DNA of 64,000 nucleotides. Origin: Bacillus sp. CH140a_4T. Its GTDB lineage: Bacteria > Bacillota > Bacilli > Bacillales > Bacillaceae_G. A model generated the notes under the pieces. That model searched no databases. It was not told the origin of the DNA and worked only from the letters and a program-made list of their open reading frames with translations. The position numbers and the translations under genes are program-made. Numbering within the stretch: the first letter of the stretch is position 1; every line of letters begins with the position of its first letter. This document shows positions 10,223-18,759 of this stretch, piece by piece. The stretch is from assembly GCF_008923725.1 (NCBI RefSeq), contig NZ_WBPF01000022.1:22390-86389 (forward strand), read 5' to 3'.

Positions 10223-10576
10223 TTATTTCGCACCTAATTTTTCTTTCACTTTCGCAGGAAGCTCATCTTTCTTTACTTCTTCCCAAGCTGTTACACCTTT
10301 TTTATCTGAGTGATATACACGTAAGAATGCATCTTTACGTAAGTTTTTTTGTGCAGTAAATTCTAATTCTTTCTCTTTACCTTCTTTATCAAAACCTTTT
10401 AATTTATATTGGTAATCTTTATACGGCTCACCATTATCAGATTTACCATTATACTCTTTTCCATCTACTGTAATTTGAACATAATACTCGTCTTTACCCA
10501 TACGATTTAAATCACAACCAACTAATAGGCTTGCAAATACAACTAAAATGCTAAAAAGTGCAATATATCTTTTCAT
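10223..10576 (-). CDS. YxeA-family lipoprotein
   Basis: A 117-residue secreted lipoprotein with a short signal peptide and a lipobox ending LLVGC. The mature part (YYVQITVDGKEY, then YKLKGFDKEGKEKELEF) resembles the DUF1093/YxeA family of small beta-rich envelope proteins. The role is unknown. I use the ATG with GAGG eight bases upstream, rather than the GTG at 10585. Confidence 0.75.
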   Translation of the reverse strand: MKRYIALFSILVVFASLLVGCDLNRMGKDEYYVQITVDGKEYNGKSDNGEPYKDYQYKLKGFDKEGKEKELEFTAQKNLRKDAFLRVYHSDKKGVTAWEEVKKDELPAKVKEKLGAK

Positions 10577-10681
10577 TTCCTTCACCTCATGTGTTTTTCT
10601 TATATTGTTATCTTAAAGCCTTAGCTTTAAAGAAAAAATTCAAAAACATGACATGAACATTACACTTTTGTAAGATAATAA

Positions 10682-11320
10682 TTATTTCTTCACTTTAGAA
10701 ACCGTCATTCCGTCACCAATTGGAATGAGTACGGATTCTAACCTTGGATGCGTTGCTACTACTTCGTTAAACTTCTTCATAACTTCTGTATAACGTTTTT
10801 GTTTCGTACTTTCATCAACTACACTACCACCAGCTAAAACATTATCTGTAACAATTACCGCACCTGGCTTCGCAAGCTTAATGCAGTACGTTAAGTAATT
10901 TTCATAATTCTCTTTATCAGCGTCGATAAAGAAGAAATCAAATCGCTTATTACCTGCGGTTAATTTTTCAAGACTTTGTAAGGCAGCACCAGTCATATAC
11001 GACACTTGTTTTCCAAATCCCGCTTTATGTAGATTATGATGTGCTATCTCTGCATATTTCTCTTCTAATTCAAGAGAAGTTAACGTACCTTCTTCTCCAA
11101 AACCTCTTGCAAGACAAATGCCGCTATACCCACCTAATGCACCTATTTCTAAAATATCTTTCGTTCCAGAAATGGAAACTAACATCGTTAAAAGTTTACC
11201 CGAAGAAGGCGATACCGATATTGGTGGCATTTCGTTTTCTTTTATGGAAGCAATCACTTCATCCAAAAGAGCATCTTGACCACAAAATACTGAATCGATA
11301 TAACGATTAATTTGTTTCAT
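10682..11320 (-). CDS. SAM-dependent O-methyltransferase (YrrM/CCoAOMT family)
   Basis: A 212-residue methyltransferase. The SAM-binding motif I is ILEIGALGGYSGICLA at about residue 58, and the metal-site aspartate region is FFIDADKENYENYL near residue 130, followed by VTDNVLAGG. These place it in the cation-dependent catechol/caffeoyl-CoA O-methyltransferase family. The natural substrate in Bacillus is not established. Its start overlaps the upstream 113-residue gene by 14 bases, indicating coupling. Confidence 0.85.
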   Translation of the reverse strand: MKQINRYIDSVFCGQDALLDEVIASIKENEMPPISVSPSSGKLLTMLVSISGTKDILEIGALGGYSGICLARGFGEEGTLTSLELEEKYAEIAHHNLHKAGFGKQVSYMTGAALQSLEKLTAGNKRFDFFFIDADKENYENYLTYCIKLAKPGAVIVTDNVLAGGSVVDESTKQKRYTEVMKKFNEVVATHPRLESVLIPIGDGMTVSKVKK

Positions 11321-11648
11321 CAGATGCAGTCCCTTGCTCTAAATTTGCCTTCTCATCTAATGCAGGCGCTTCTTCTGTTTCACTCTCATGTATTTCAAAT
11401 AGTTGTGTAAACTCATTAATAACCATATCAATTGCCTTTAATTCCCCGATTAAAATTTGCTGAATAGACTGGAATTCTGGCTCACTTAACTGTTGTTTAA
11501 TTGTCGCTCGTTTCAAATTCATCATTTCTAAAAAGGCGATTGCTCTCCCGCGGCGAAATGTTTTCGGTCCGCGATGATGCGATCCGTCTCTTCCTTTATG
11601 ACGCTCACCACGGTGGTGTCCTTCTTTCATGAACTTATCTTTTCTCAT
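11307..11648 (-). CDS. Histidine/arginine-rich small hypothetical protein
   Basis: A 113-residue protein I do not recognise. The first 35 residues are very basic and histidine-rich (repeats of GHHRGERHKGR type), possibly metal- or nucleic-acid-binding. Residues 40-85 look helical, and the C-terminus is acidic. AAAGGGG lies 8 bases before the chosen ATG; a longer in-frame start at 11717 has no good site. It overlaps the downstream methyltransferase by 14 bases. Confidence 0.65.
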   Translation of the reverse strand: MRKDKFMKEGHHRGERHKGRDGSHHRGPKTFRRGRAIAFLEMMNLKRATIKQQLSEPEFQSIQQILIGELKAIDMVINEFTQLFEIHESETEEAPALDEKANLEQGTASDETN

Positions 11649-11773
11649 TTCAAATCCCCTTTGTATACAAAATGTCAAAATAAAAAAGCCATAAGGGGAA
11701 TGAATTTTATAATCCATCTCTCTTAAGGCTTTTATCCTCTATCTTTTTACTGCTAATTTTTTTTATGTACCTA

Positions 11774-11962
11774 TTACCGCCAATAACGTCTTTCACGCCA
11801 GTTTCGCCACTTATCACGGATTTTATCACGTAATTTCCTTATACCGTTTATTACACCTTCTATTATGCATTCTATTATAATATCTATCACAAGGTATCTT
11901 ATAAATCTAAAAATAGAACCTATAACGTACTTCAATATAAATTCAAAAATATCTTCCAGCAT
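11774..11962 (-). CDS. Small amphipathic/membrane protein
   Basis: An unrecognised 62-residue peptide. The N-terminal ~40 residues are hydrophobic and isoleucine-rich; the C-terminus is strongly basic with several Arg-Asp-Lys-Trp clusters. That pattern suits a membrane-associated helix with a positive tail. GAGGGG precedes the ATG. A TTG eight codons upstream is possible. No neighbour suggests a function. Confidence 0.5.
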   Translation of the reverse strand: MLEDIFEFILKYVIGSIFRFIRYLVIDIIIECIIEGVINGIRKLRDKIRDKWRNWRERRYWR

Positions 11963-12121
11963 ATATCCCCTCTTTCTACCCTTCAATTATAACTGGAAAA
12001 CAGAGAACTTGAAGCTCAAATAAATGATAAAGAAATTAGAAGTCAATAGATGAAAAGGGATTTCTAAATGATGAATTGAATATATATTTATTGTTTTGTA
12101 GCTTTTGAGAGGAGAAATACT

Positions 12122-12685
12122 ATGAATCCTATTTTATTAGATGTTCCGTTACAAATAGAAACAGACAGACTCATTCTTCGAGCACCACTTCAAGCTGGTG
12201 AAGGGAATGTAGTACATGAAGCTATTAAAGATTCAATTCATGAATTAAAGCAATGGTTGTCTCTATTCCAGTCCATTCCTACTGTTGAAGAAACGGAAAT
12301 TCTCCTGAGAAATGCGCATATAGATTTTTTGAAAAGAGAAAGCTTTCGCTATCTTATCTACCATAAGGAGACGAATGATTTTATTGGAACGGCTAGCCTT
12401 CACGGAATTGATTGGAAGGTTTCTAAATGTGAAATTGGATACTGGATTAACACCCAATTTAGTGGAAATGGATATATGACAGAAGTAGTAAGTACGTTAA
12501 TAAACCTTGGATTTCAGTTATTCAAATTTAGAAGGATTGAAATACGATGTGAACGTAATAACACGAAAAGTCGTGCAATCCCTGAAAAACTAGGTTTTGA
12601 GCTTGAAGGGATATTACGTAATGAAGATCTTTCAGCTGACGGCAAACAACTAGCTGATACTTGCATCTATGCAAAAATAAATTAG
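12122..12685 (+). CDS. GNAT N-acetyltransferase (RimJ/RimL type)
   Basis: A 187-residue acetyltransferase starting with ETDRLILRAPL, the hallmark of the RimJ/RimL/YdaF group that acetylates protein N-termini or small amines. The fold continues with IGTASLHGIDW, the acetyl-CoA loop region YWINTQFSGNGYMTEVV, and RIEIRCERNNTKSRAIPEKLGFELEG. GAGGAG precedes the ATG. It is a single gene and the substrate is unknown. Confidence 0.88.
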   Translation: MNPILLDVPLQIETDRLILRAPLQAGEGNVVHEAIKDSIHELKQWLSLFQSIPTVEETEILLRNAHIDFLKRESFRYLIYHKETNDFIGTASLHGIDWKVSKCEIGYWINTQFSGNGYMTEVVSTLINLGFQLFKFRRIEIRCERNNTKSRAIPEKLGFELEGILRNEDLSADGKQLADTCIYAKIN

Positions 12686-12828
12686 ATTTAAACATTCGTT
12701 GTGCAACATATCTTGAGGTCGGGTTCTAAATTTGAAAGGCGACGTTTTTGATTTTTTACGACAAAAAAAACCTCCTTAACGATTTTATTTCATCGCTAAA
12801 AAGGTCTTTCTCTATTTCTGCTAAAAAC

Positions 12829-13182
12829 TTAGCACTCTTCCGGCTTACCAGCATTCGATGCTGTACGGAAAGATGATCCACATCCGCATGATGCGATTGC
12901 GTTTGGATTGTCAATTGTAAATCCGCCGCCAAGCATAGATTGTTTATAATCAATCTTTACTCCTTTAACAATTGGAGCACTTTCTGTATCGATAACAAAT
13001 TCAACACCGAAAAATTCAAGAACTGTGTCGTCTTCTTTTGGTTCTACTTCAAATCCTAATCCGTAAGAAAGGCCAGTACATCCGCCGCCATGTACAGCAA
13101 GGCGCACGTACTTCTCTCCATCTTCAGCATCTTTTAACATATCTTTAATTTGAAAAGCTGCTTGTTCTGTTACTTCAATCAT
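12829..13182 (-). CDS. erpA: A-type iron-sulfur carrier (IscA/ErpA-like, YutM)
   Basis: A 117-residue A-type carrier that receives Fe-S clusters and delivers them to apo-enzymes. The three conserved cysteines are in GGGCTGLSYG and the C-terminal SCGCGSSF. The start MIEVTEQAA has GAAAGGA 11 bases upstream; three further in-frame starts add up to 13 unconserved residues. It neighbours dapF as in B. subtilis (yutM-dapF), and likely cooperates with the SufCDSUB machinery 33 kb away and NifU-like YutI. Confidence 0.88.
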   Translation of the reverse strand: MIEVTEQAAFQIKDMLKDAEDGEKYVRLAVHGGGCTGLSYGLGFEVEPKEDDTVLEFFGVEFVIDTESAPIVKGVKIDYKQSMLGGGFTIDNPNAIASCGCGSSFRTASNAGKPEEC

Positions 13183-13223
13183 GAAATACACCATCCTTTC
13201 TGTTCCCATTCTATTATACATCT

Positions 13224-14090
13224 TTACGCTTCTATCTTGTACTCATACACTCCGCGGCAAATTACTTCCGCCGGTCCTTTCATTAGCACATTGCCTTCTT
13301 CTGTCCATGCAATCATTAAATCGCCGCCAGCTAAATGAACTATAATTTCCTTACCACGTTCCATTTTTCCATTTAAAATAGAGGCTACAACTGCAGCACA
13401 CGCCCCTGTTCCGCAAGCTTGTGTTACACCAGATCCACGTTCCCAAACGCGGAAGTTCATCTCAGCATCATTCAAAATCTCGATGAATTCAACATTTACT
13501 CGCTCTGGGAACATTTCATGTGTCTCCAGGACTGGACCAAGTGTTGTAAGAGGCGCTTGTTCTACATCATCCACAAAAATAACCGCATGCGGATTCCCCA
13601 TTGAAACAGCTGTAAATGCATAACGATGATTATTGTATAAGAAGTTTTCACGAATATATGGTGTTTCACCTTCACCAAGCATCGGTATTTCTGCACGTGT
13701 TAAACGCGGTGCTCCCATATCGATTTTCGCTAACGTAACTTTCCCTTCTTCTACCGTTACTTCCGCCGTCACAATGCCAGCTAACGTTTCAATTGTGAAA
13801 ACTGTTCCTTCTACTAGTTTATGCTCATACGCATATTTCGCTACGCAGCGTAAACCGTTACCGCAGCTCTTTCCTTCTGAACCATCATTATTAAACATGC
13901 GCATTTTCACCGGAGCTACGTCAGATGGACAAATTAAAATCATTCCATCTGCTCCAATACCAGTATTAATATTTGAAACCTTTTCCGCCACAAGAACTAA
14001 ATCTTCTTCAGGAATTTGTTCTTCAAACATATTTACATATATATAACTATTGCCAAGACCATGCATTTTTGTAAAAGAAAATTGGCTCAT
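13224..14090 (-). CDS. dapF: Diaminopimelate epimerase
   Basis: The 288-residue enzyme interconverts LL- and meso-diaminopimelate for lysine and peptidoglycan synthesis. Both catalytic cysteines are present: KSCGNGLRC near residue 76 and [10 protein letters not shown] near residue 225. The usual HGLGND motif reads [10 protein letters not shown], a substitution I recall in other B. cereus-group DapF proteins. TTGGAG precedes the start. Genes yutM and dapF are 3 bp from overlapping extended frames and probably share a transcript. Confidence 0.95.
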   Translation of the reverse strand: MSQFSFTKMHGLGNSYIYVNMFEEQIPEEDLVLVAEKVSNINTGIGADGMILICPSDVAPVKMRMFNNDGSEGKSCGNGLRCVAKYAYEHKLVEGTVFTIETLAGIVTAEVTVEEGKVTLAKIDMGAPRLTRAEIPMLGEGETPYIRENFLYNNHRYAFTAVSMGNPHAVIFVDDVEQAPLTTLGPVLETHEMFPERVNVEFIEILNDAEMNFRVWERGSGVTQACGTGACAAVVASILNGKMERGKEIIVHLAGGDLMIAWTEEGNVLMKGPAEVICRGVYEYKIEA

Positions 14091-14223
14091 TTGTATTCAC
14101 TCCAAAAATAGTTTGTTATTTTAAGTATAAAATGCACGCTTTTAGAACACAATATGAATGTCCCCCGTTTCTCATATTTGACAACATTTGGCGATGAGCC
14201 ATTCTTGCACAAATTGTGTAAGA

Positions 14224-14252
14224 AAAAAGCCCTTCTACAAGGGCCTTTTTTT
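14224..14252. terminator. Hairpin upstream of dapF
   Basis: Arms GCCCTT and AAGGGC with a CTAC loop are flanked by A6 and T7 tracts. It sits between yuzB (upstream) and dapF, both minus strand, so it acts as a second terminator for yuzB. Confidence 0.7.
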
Positions 14253-14310
14253 ATTTATATACAATATTATCCTCCCCCGCGAAAGAAGATTTTATCTAAT
14301 AGAAAAAGAA

Positions 14311-14334
14311 AAAGGAGTTGCTGATTGCAACACC
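14311..14334 (-). terminator. Terminator after yuzB
   Basis: Arms AGGAGTTGC and GCAACACCT (one mismatch) lie just after the yuzB stop, followed in the minus transcript by a U-rich tract. Confidence 0.65.
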
Positions 14335-14574
14335 TTAAAACATTGGATTTTCATCCAAATAATCATATACATTATTAACAAGTTCTTCTACTGTAGCACC
14401 TTGTACTACTTCACCATTTACAAGTGCAAACGGTCCTTCAAAACAAATGCCACAATATCCTAAACAACCATACTCCATTACATCTAAATTCGGATCTTTT
14501 TCTAATTTCTCTAAAGCTGCTTGTGAGCCACTCGCAAGGTTACCTACACAAAATTCAATTAATGGTTTAATCAA
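14335..14574 (-). CDS. yuzB: YuzB family protein (DUF1450)
   Basis: A 79-residue protein with a cluster of cysteines: FCVGN at residue 10 and [14 protein letters not shown] near residue 36. The CxxxxC/CxxC spacing resembles thioredoxin-like [2Fe-2S] ferredoxins, but a role is not established. The start is TTG (LIKPLIEF) preceded by GGGGGGAG five bases away. The longer in-frame ATG at 14667 runs through the bcr1-like repeat and is not credible. It is adjacent to yutJ, as in B. subtilis. Confidence 0.85.
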
Positions 14575-14614
14575 AATTCTCCCCCCTGTACTACAAAACA
14601 AATTACCTTCTGAC

Positions 14615-14687
14615 TTTATCCCGATTGGTGCGGACTGATAATCAGTGGATATGGACAAAACCTCCACTGATTAAAGTTTCACTTTAT
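14615..14687. mobile_element. Deletion derivative of a bcr1 repeat
   Basis: This stretch matches both ends of the full bcr1-like element at 59065-59222 (the AAAGTGAAACTTTAATCAGTGG end, cut here to fewer bases, and the ACCAATCGGG segment), in inverted orientation. The large second hairpin is missing. It is flanked on both sides by TTTAT (14615-14619 and 14683-14687), the 5-bp target duplication known for bcr1. It lies in the promoter region of yuzB; its outer part forms a hairpin. Confidence 0.7.
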
Positions 14688-14703
14688 CTATAAGAAGAAA
14701 ACT

Positions 14704-14836
14704 AAGCTGTTTCTTGTTGTTTTCGTTATACCTTCTAAACTATTTAGTTACTTCACTATTTCACTTCAAGGTAGATGGTTTTATTTTATATAACATGCTA
14801 CTCGCAATGAAATAGTAACTAAAAAGGAAAAACAGT
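14704..14836. repeat. Imperfect inverted repeat in the yuzB-yutJ spacer
   Basis: TTTAGTTACT...TATTTC (about 14744-14762) is complementary to GAAATAGTAACTAAA (14808-14823), with CTGTTT and AAACAG further out. Together with the bcr1 derivative it fills the 420-base spacer; no ORF with a ribosome site is visible there. Confidence 0.4.
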
Positions 14837-14994
14837 TTACTTTACTTTTCTTCTTATTGTACAACAGAGTATTCATTCATGCATTGTTATTTGTTCACAA
14901 ATTCGATATAATTTGATTGAGTAAAGTCGAAATATTTTATTAATATAAAATTGTGTGATTAGGGGATATTTCAACAGAAAAGGGGTAATCCATC

Positions 14995-16065
14995 ATGAAA
15001 CACCTCGTAATACTAGGTGGCGGCTACGGTGGAATGAGAATTCTGCAGCGGCTACTTCCAAGCAACCAACTTCCAGATGATGTACAAGTGACATTAATCG
15101 ACAAAGTACCGTATCATTGCTTCAAAACTGAATATTATGCATTAGTTGCGGGTACTATTTCAGAAACGCATATTCGTATACCGTTTCCCGAGCACCCACG
15201 CCTCAATATTCAATACGGCACAATAACAAATATTGATCTCGAAGAAAAAGCTGTTCATCTCGATGGCGGCGAAGCAATCCAATATGATGATTTAATTATC
15301 GGTCTTGGCTGTGAAGATAAATACCATAACGTTCCTGGAGCGAAGGAATATACACATAGCCTACAATCGATTGAACAAACACGTAAGACATATGAACAAT
15401 TAAATAGCCTAGAACCAAACGCAACAGTAGCTGTCGTTGGTGCTGGATTAAGTGGCGTTGAAGTTGCAAGTGAACTTCGCGAAAGCCGTTCTGATTTAAA
15501 AATTTACTTATTTGATCGAAAAGATAGAATTCTATTCCCATATCCAGAGAAATTAAGTAGATATGTAGAAGAATGGTTCGTAAAACATAAAGTTACTATT
15601 ATACGAAACGCTAACATTACAAAAGTAGAACCAAATATTGTGTACAACCACGATGAACCACTTGAATGTGATGCAATCGTCTGGACAGCTGGTATTCAAG
15701 CAAATGAAGTTGTTCGAAACCTTCCAGTTGAACAAGATGGTAGCGGACGGGTTGTTTTAACAAAATATCACAATATTCCAAATAACGAGAACGTTTATGT
15801 TGTAGGAGATTGCGCAGCACTTCCACACGCACCATCTGCCCAACTCGCTGAAGGTCAAGGAGAACAAATTGTCCAAATATTATTAAAACGTTGGAATAAT
15901 GAACCACTACCTGATGAACTACCTGTAATTAAATTAAAAGGTGTTCTCGGCTCTCTTGGCAAAAAGCATGGATTTGGTTTACTAGCAAATCAACCATTAA
16001 TGGGACGTGTACCGAGATTATTAAAATCCGGTCTTCTTTGGATGTACAAATATCATAAGGGTTAA
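14995..16065 (+). CDS. yutJ: NADH dehydrogenase-like flavoprotein YutJ
   Basis: A 356-residue FAD-dependent oxidoreductase of the Ndh-2 superfamily. FAD fold at the N-terminus (VILGGGYGGM), second nucleotide fold VAVVGAGLSGVEVASEL near residue 145, and FAD site VYVVGDCAAL near residue 265. It is shorter than YumB and lacks the C-terminal membrane-binding helices, so a soluble role is likely. AAAAGGGG precedes the ATG. Its yuzB-yutJ neighbourhood is conserved in Bacillus. Confidence 0.88.
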   Translation: MKHLVILGGGYGGMRILQRLLPSNQLPDDVQVTLIDKVPYHCFKTEYYALVAGTISETHIRIPFPEHPRLNIQYGTITNIDLEEKAVHLDGGEAIQYDDLIIGLGCEDKYHNVPGAKEYTHSLQSIEQTRKTYEQLNSLEPNATVAVVGAGLSGVEVASELRESRSDLKIYLFDRKDRILFPYPEKLSRYVEEWFVKHKVTIIRNANITKVEPNIVYNHDEPLECDAIVWTAGIQANEVVRNLPVEQDGSGRVVLTKYHNIPNNENVYVVGDCAALPHAPSAQLAEGQGEQIVQILLKRWNNEPLPDELPVIKLKGVLGSLGKKHGFGLLANQPLMGRVPRLLKSGLLWMYKYHKG

Positions 16066-16075
16066 TACTTTACAA

Positions 16076-16104
16076 GCTGTCTACTAAGTAGGCAGCCTCT
16101 TTTA
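16076..16104 (+). terminator. Terminator after yutJ
   Basis: Arms GCTGTCTAC and GTAGGCAGC (one G-U pair) with a 3-base loop, then CTCTTTT. Confidence 0.7.
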
Positions 16105-16229
16105 TGAGTTAAAATATAATTATCTGACACATCTTTCTCAATATGGAGGATGATTTATTTTTCATTTTTATATTAAAAACTATTGATAAACAGTGTATGC
16201 TATTTATAAGTTGTTTTATTATTTCCTTT

Positions 16230-16259
16230 AAGACCGAAGTCATTCGGTCTTATTTTTTT
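16230..16259 (+). terminator. Orphan hairpin terminator before the Spo0E-like gene
   Basis: Arms AAGACCGAA and TTCGGTCTT with a 4-base loop, then ATTTTTTTA. No gene ends here: the 125 bases upstream hold only a GGAGG followed by an 8-codon frame. It could be an attenuator for the downstream small gene or the end of a short RNA. Confidence 0.6.
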
Positions 16260-16299
16260 ATGTTGTAAATACTTTTACAGGAGGCATTCCATTTCATTT

Positions 16300-16473
16300 A
16301 TGAACGTAACGAATCTAAACGATCGAATAGAAGCGAAGAAGCAAGAATTGATCTATCTCGTTGAACAATACGGATTCACTCATCATAAAGTAATTTCTTT
16401 CAGCCAAGAATTAGATCATTTACTTAACTTATTAATAGAACTCAAGACGAAGAAAAAACGTTGCTCTTTATAA
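16300..16473 (+). CDS. Spo0E-like aspartyl-phosphate phosphatase (small)
   Basis: A 57-residue protein with the family signature SQELD (residues ~36-40) in a two-helix hairpin, the hallmark of Spo0E/YisI/YnzD. These dephosphorylate Spo0A-P and delay sporulation. AGGAGG lies at 16279-16284, 15 bases before this ATG, which is long. An in-frame ATT codon at 16291 would have ideal 6-base spacing. A terminator-like hairpin precedes the gene and a bcr1-like element follows 28 bases after the stop. Confidence 0.85.
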   Translation: MNVTNLNDRIEAKKQELIYLVEQYGFTHHKVISFSQELDHLLNLLIELKTKKKRCSL

Positions 16474-16500
16474 CCGTTATCTTCTCTTTTTTGATACGAT

Positions 16501-16627
16501 ATAAAGTGAAACTTTAATCAGCCCTCACCAATCGGGCTTTTACGGGCAGTTGATCCCCCACCTAACTTCTTTGCTTTCGCTGAATTTTGAGGTGGGGGGC
16601 TTACTGCCCGGTGAATAGCGGGATAAC
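16501..16627. mobile_element. bcr1-like repeat, internally deleted
   Basis: It shares the AAAGTGAAACTTTAATCAG end and the whole second half (ACCAATCGGGCTTTTACGGG onwards to GCGGGATAA) with the element at 59065-59222, but lacks the first hairpin. The flanks are ATAAA on the left and ATAAC on the right, a 4/5 match to the bcr1 target duplication. The GGTGGGGG/CCCCCACC stem and GGGCAG/CTGCCC stem give a large hairpin. It lies upstream of the FetA-like gene. Confidence 0.75.
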
Positions 16628-16649
16628 TAGAATCAGAAAGGAGCTATTT

Positions 16650-17309
16650 ATGTTTATATTAAAAGACGTTACATATAAAGATATACTACACATTCCTTAT
16701 TTACAGATTCAAAAAGAAAAAATCACATGTATTATCGGTGAGAGTGGGAGCGGAAAAAGTACATTGCTCCGCATGCTAAATGATTTGCAATCTCCAACAT
16801 CCGGTACAATTGAATATAACGGAAAACTAATTTCTGACTATCCTCCTATGCAATTACGACGTGACGTAGTCATGCTTGGGCAAACACCACCTATTTTTGA
16901 TGGAACGATTAAAGACAATCTATTACTGGGACTTCGTCTTTCTGAAAAACCATTTCCAAATGATGATGCCTTGCTTAGCGCATTAACGACTGTTAGCTTA
17001 GAAAAAAATTTAGAAGACAACGCCGATTCCTTATCAGGCGGGGAAAAACAACGACTTGCTTTTGCACGTATCGTACTTATGGATCCACCTGTTTATTTAT
17101 TAGATGAACCAACCTCGGCGCTAGATAGCGATACAGAACGCCGCGTTATGAAACAATTTACTACGCTAGCAAGAGAAAAGAAAAAAACAGTTATCTTCAT
17201 TACACACTCACAACAACTTCCAGAAGAAATTGCAGACGATATTATTGAAATTAGTAAAACAAACGGTGCAACTAGAAAGGAAGTGCTCTCAGTTGAAGGG
17301 CGTTATTGA
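16650..17309 (+). CDS. ABC transporter ATP-binding protein (FetA/YbbL-like)
   Basis: A 219-residue ATPase with Walker A GESGSGKST (about residue 33), signature LSGGEKQR (about 128) and Walker B VYLLDEP. It is paired with the next gene, a UPF0014-type permease. The E. coli homologues FetA-FetB export iron and protect against peroxide, so metal export is the likely role. I use the ATG after AAAGGAG. The longer frame from 16587 runs into the bcr1-like repeat. The two genes overlap by 17 bases. Confidence 0.87.
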   Translation: MFILKDVTYKDILHIPYLQIQKEKITCIIGESGSGKSTLLRMLNDLQSPTSGTIEYNGKLISDYPPMQLRRDVVMLGQTPPIFDGTIKDNLLLGLRLSEKPFPNDDALLSALTTVSLEKNLEDNADSLSGGEKQRLAFARIVLMDPPVYLLDEPTSALDSDTERRVMKQFTTLAREKKKTVIFITHSQQLPEEIADDIIEISKTNGATRKEVLSVEGRY

Positions 17310-18090
17310 ACTCCAAATTTGGCAACTTGCCGCTGCATACATTTTTATTCTTATATTAATTGGACTTGTAAAATTAAAAGGAATACCGCGTGAAAAACAA
17401 ATTGCACTCGCAACATTCCGTATGACGATTCAGCTCGTACTTGTTGCATATGTCCTTACATACGTATTTGAAAATAGTAATCCATTTTATACAATTGCTC
17501 TTATTACTTCTATTACTACCTTTGCAATTTTTAATATTTATAAACGAGTCAATATCCCGATGTCAAAAGACTTAAAACGGGTAGCCGCTCTTTCCATGGT
17601 TGCCGGATCAATTGGGCCACTTCTACTATTTATCTTTGTTATTATCGGGCACGACCCTTGGTATGCGCCGCAATATATCGTTCCTATTACGGGAATGTTA
17701 GTTGGGAATGCGATGACAGGTGTTTCTCTCGGGGCAAATACGTTCTTAAACAATATGAAATCGCAAAGAGGTCAAATCGAAGGAGCACTTATGCTCGGCG
17801 CAACACCGAAAGAAGCCGCTGCTCCACTCATACGCGACGCTTTTGACTCTGCTATTTTACCAACGATCAATTCCATGGTCGGAATGGGAATTATAAGCCT
17901 ACCAGGCATGATGACAGGACAAATCTTATCTGGTGTATCACCATTTACAGCCATTCAATATCAAATTGCCATTATACTCGGTATTTCTGGAAGTACTGCC
18001 TTTGCTGTTATTATCTTCTTGCAGCTTGGATATAAAACATTCTTTAATAAGCGGTGTCAGTTGAAAGAGGTTGACTATAATGCACGGTAA
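17293..18090 (+). CDS. ABC transporter permease, FetB/UPF0014 family
   Basis: A 265-residue permease with about seven membrane segments. Family landmarks are GMLVGNAMTGVSLGAN near residue 135, the coupling stretch EGALMLGATPKEA, and SMVGMGIISLPGMMTGQILSG near residue 195. The start is TTG within the end of the ATPase gene, 9 bases after GAAAGGAAG; an upstream ATG at 17230 is less likely. With the preceding ATPase it should form an iron or metal exporter. Confidence 0.85.
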   Translation: MKGVIELQIWQLAAAYIFILILIGLVKLKGIPREKQIALATFRMTIQLVLVAYVLTYVFENSNPFYTIALITSITTFAIFNIYKRVNIPMSKDLKRVAALSMVAGSIGPLLLFIFVIIGHDPWYAPQYIVPITGMLVGNAMTGVSLGANTFLNNMKSQRGQIEGALMLGATPKEAAAPLIRDAFDSAILPTINSMVGMGIISLPGMMTGQILSGVSPFTAIQYQIAIILGISGSTAFAVIIFLQLGYKTFFNKRCQLKEVDYNAR

Positions 18091-18112
18091 ATGAGGCACT
18101 GTTCATGGTAAA

Positions 18113-18139
18113 TGAAATTATATCGACTTACCGACAAAA
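18113..18139 (+). repeat. 27-nt exact repeat, copy 2
   Basis: Identical to 690-716 and likewise placed between a plus-strand stop codon and a terminator. Its reverse complement contains TAAGTCGATAT, also found in the 66-bp direct repeats around the PadR locus. Confidence 0.7.
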
Positions 18140-18149
18140 AATGACAATA

Positions 18150-18182
18150 AAAAAGAGTAGGCTACCCGCCTCCTCTTTTTCC
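18150..18182. terminator. Terminator between fetB-like and PhnA-like genes
   Basis: AAAAAGAG and CTCTTTTT arms with an imperfect GG/CC inner stem lie between convergent genes. Confidence 0.65.
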
Positions 18183-18524
18183 TTACGCCTTCTTAACGAA
18201 TTGTGATTTTAACTTCATAGCTCCGAAACCGTCGATTTTGCAATCAATATCGTGATCGCCATCAACTAGACGGATACTCTTTACTTTCGTACCAATCTTC
18301 ACAACTGAAGACGTTCCTTTTACTTTTAAATCTTTAATGACAGTAACAGCATCGCCGTCTTGAAGAACGTTTCCGTTCGCATCTTTTACAACTTTTGCAC
18401 CATCATTATTTTCTGCTTCTGCTTCTTGGCCCCACTCATGAGCACATTCTGGACATACGAAAAGAACGCCATCCTCATACGTATATTCTGAATTACATTT
18501 TGGACAATTTGGTAAAGTAGCCAT
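18183..18524 (-). CDS. PhnA/YjdM-family zinc-ribbon protein
   Basis: A 113-residue protein with an N-terminal zinc ribbon (CPKC at residues 6-9 and CPEC near residue 26) and a C-terminal SH3-like PhnA domain ([35 protein letters not shown]). The family was once linked to alkylphosphonate use, but its real function is unclear. GGAGG lies 10 bases before the chosen ATG. Single gene. Confidence 0.88.
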   Translation of the reverse strand: MATLPNCPKCNSEYTYEDGVLFVCPECAHEWGQEAEAENNDGAKVVKDANGNVLQDGDAVTVIKDLKVKGTSSVVKIGTKVKSIRLVDGDHDIDCKIDGFGAMKLKSQFVKKA

Positions 18525-18759
18525 AAATTCATTTCCTCCGTTCATTATTTATACGTAAAAATCAAAATTGATGTTTACATCTCGATAAATAAAATTTGTA
18601 CAGCATTTCTTTATACTGCCATAGTCTCACGTTATTGACAACCCTACCTGGAATTCTCATTTTTTATTGTATTTTACAAAATTTCAATTCATATGCCGTT
18701 TCCAATGAAAAAAGAAGAACTTTCACAAGATTCTTCTTTTCAAAATAAACGAGCTCTCA

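Noticed and set aside
14575-14667. N-terminal extension of YuzB to 110 residues
   Set aside because: The extension is encoded by the bcr1-derived repeat, while a TTG with GGGGGGAG upstream fits the conserved 79-residue family length.
16587-16649. Longer FetA-like start inside the bcr1-like repeat
   Set aside because: The ATG at 16650 has AAAGGAG at proper spacing and begins the conserved ATPase fold.
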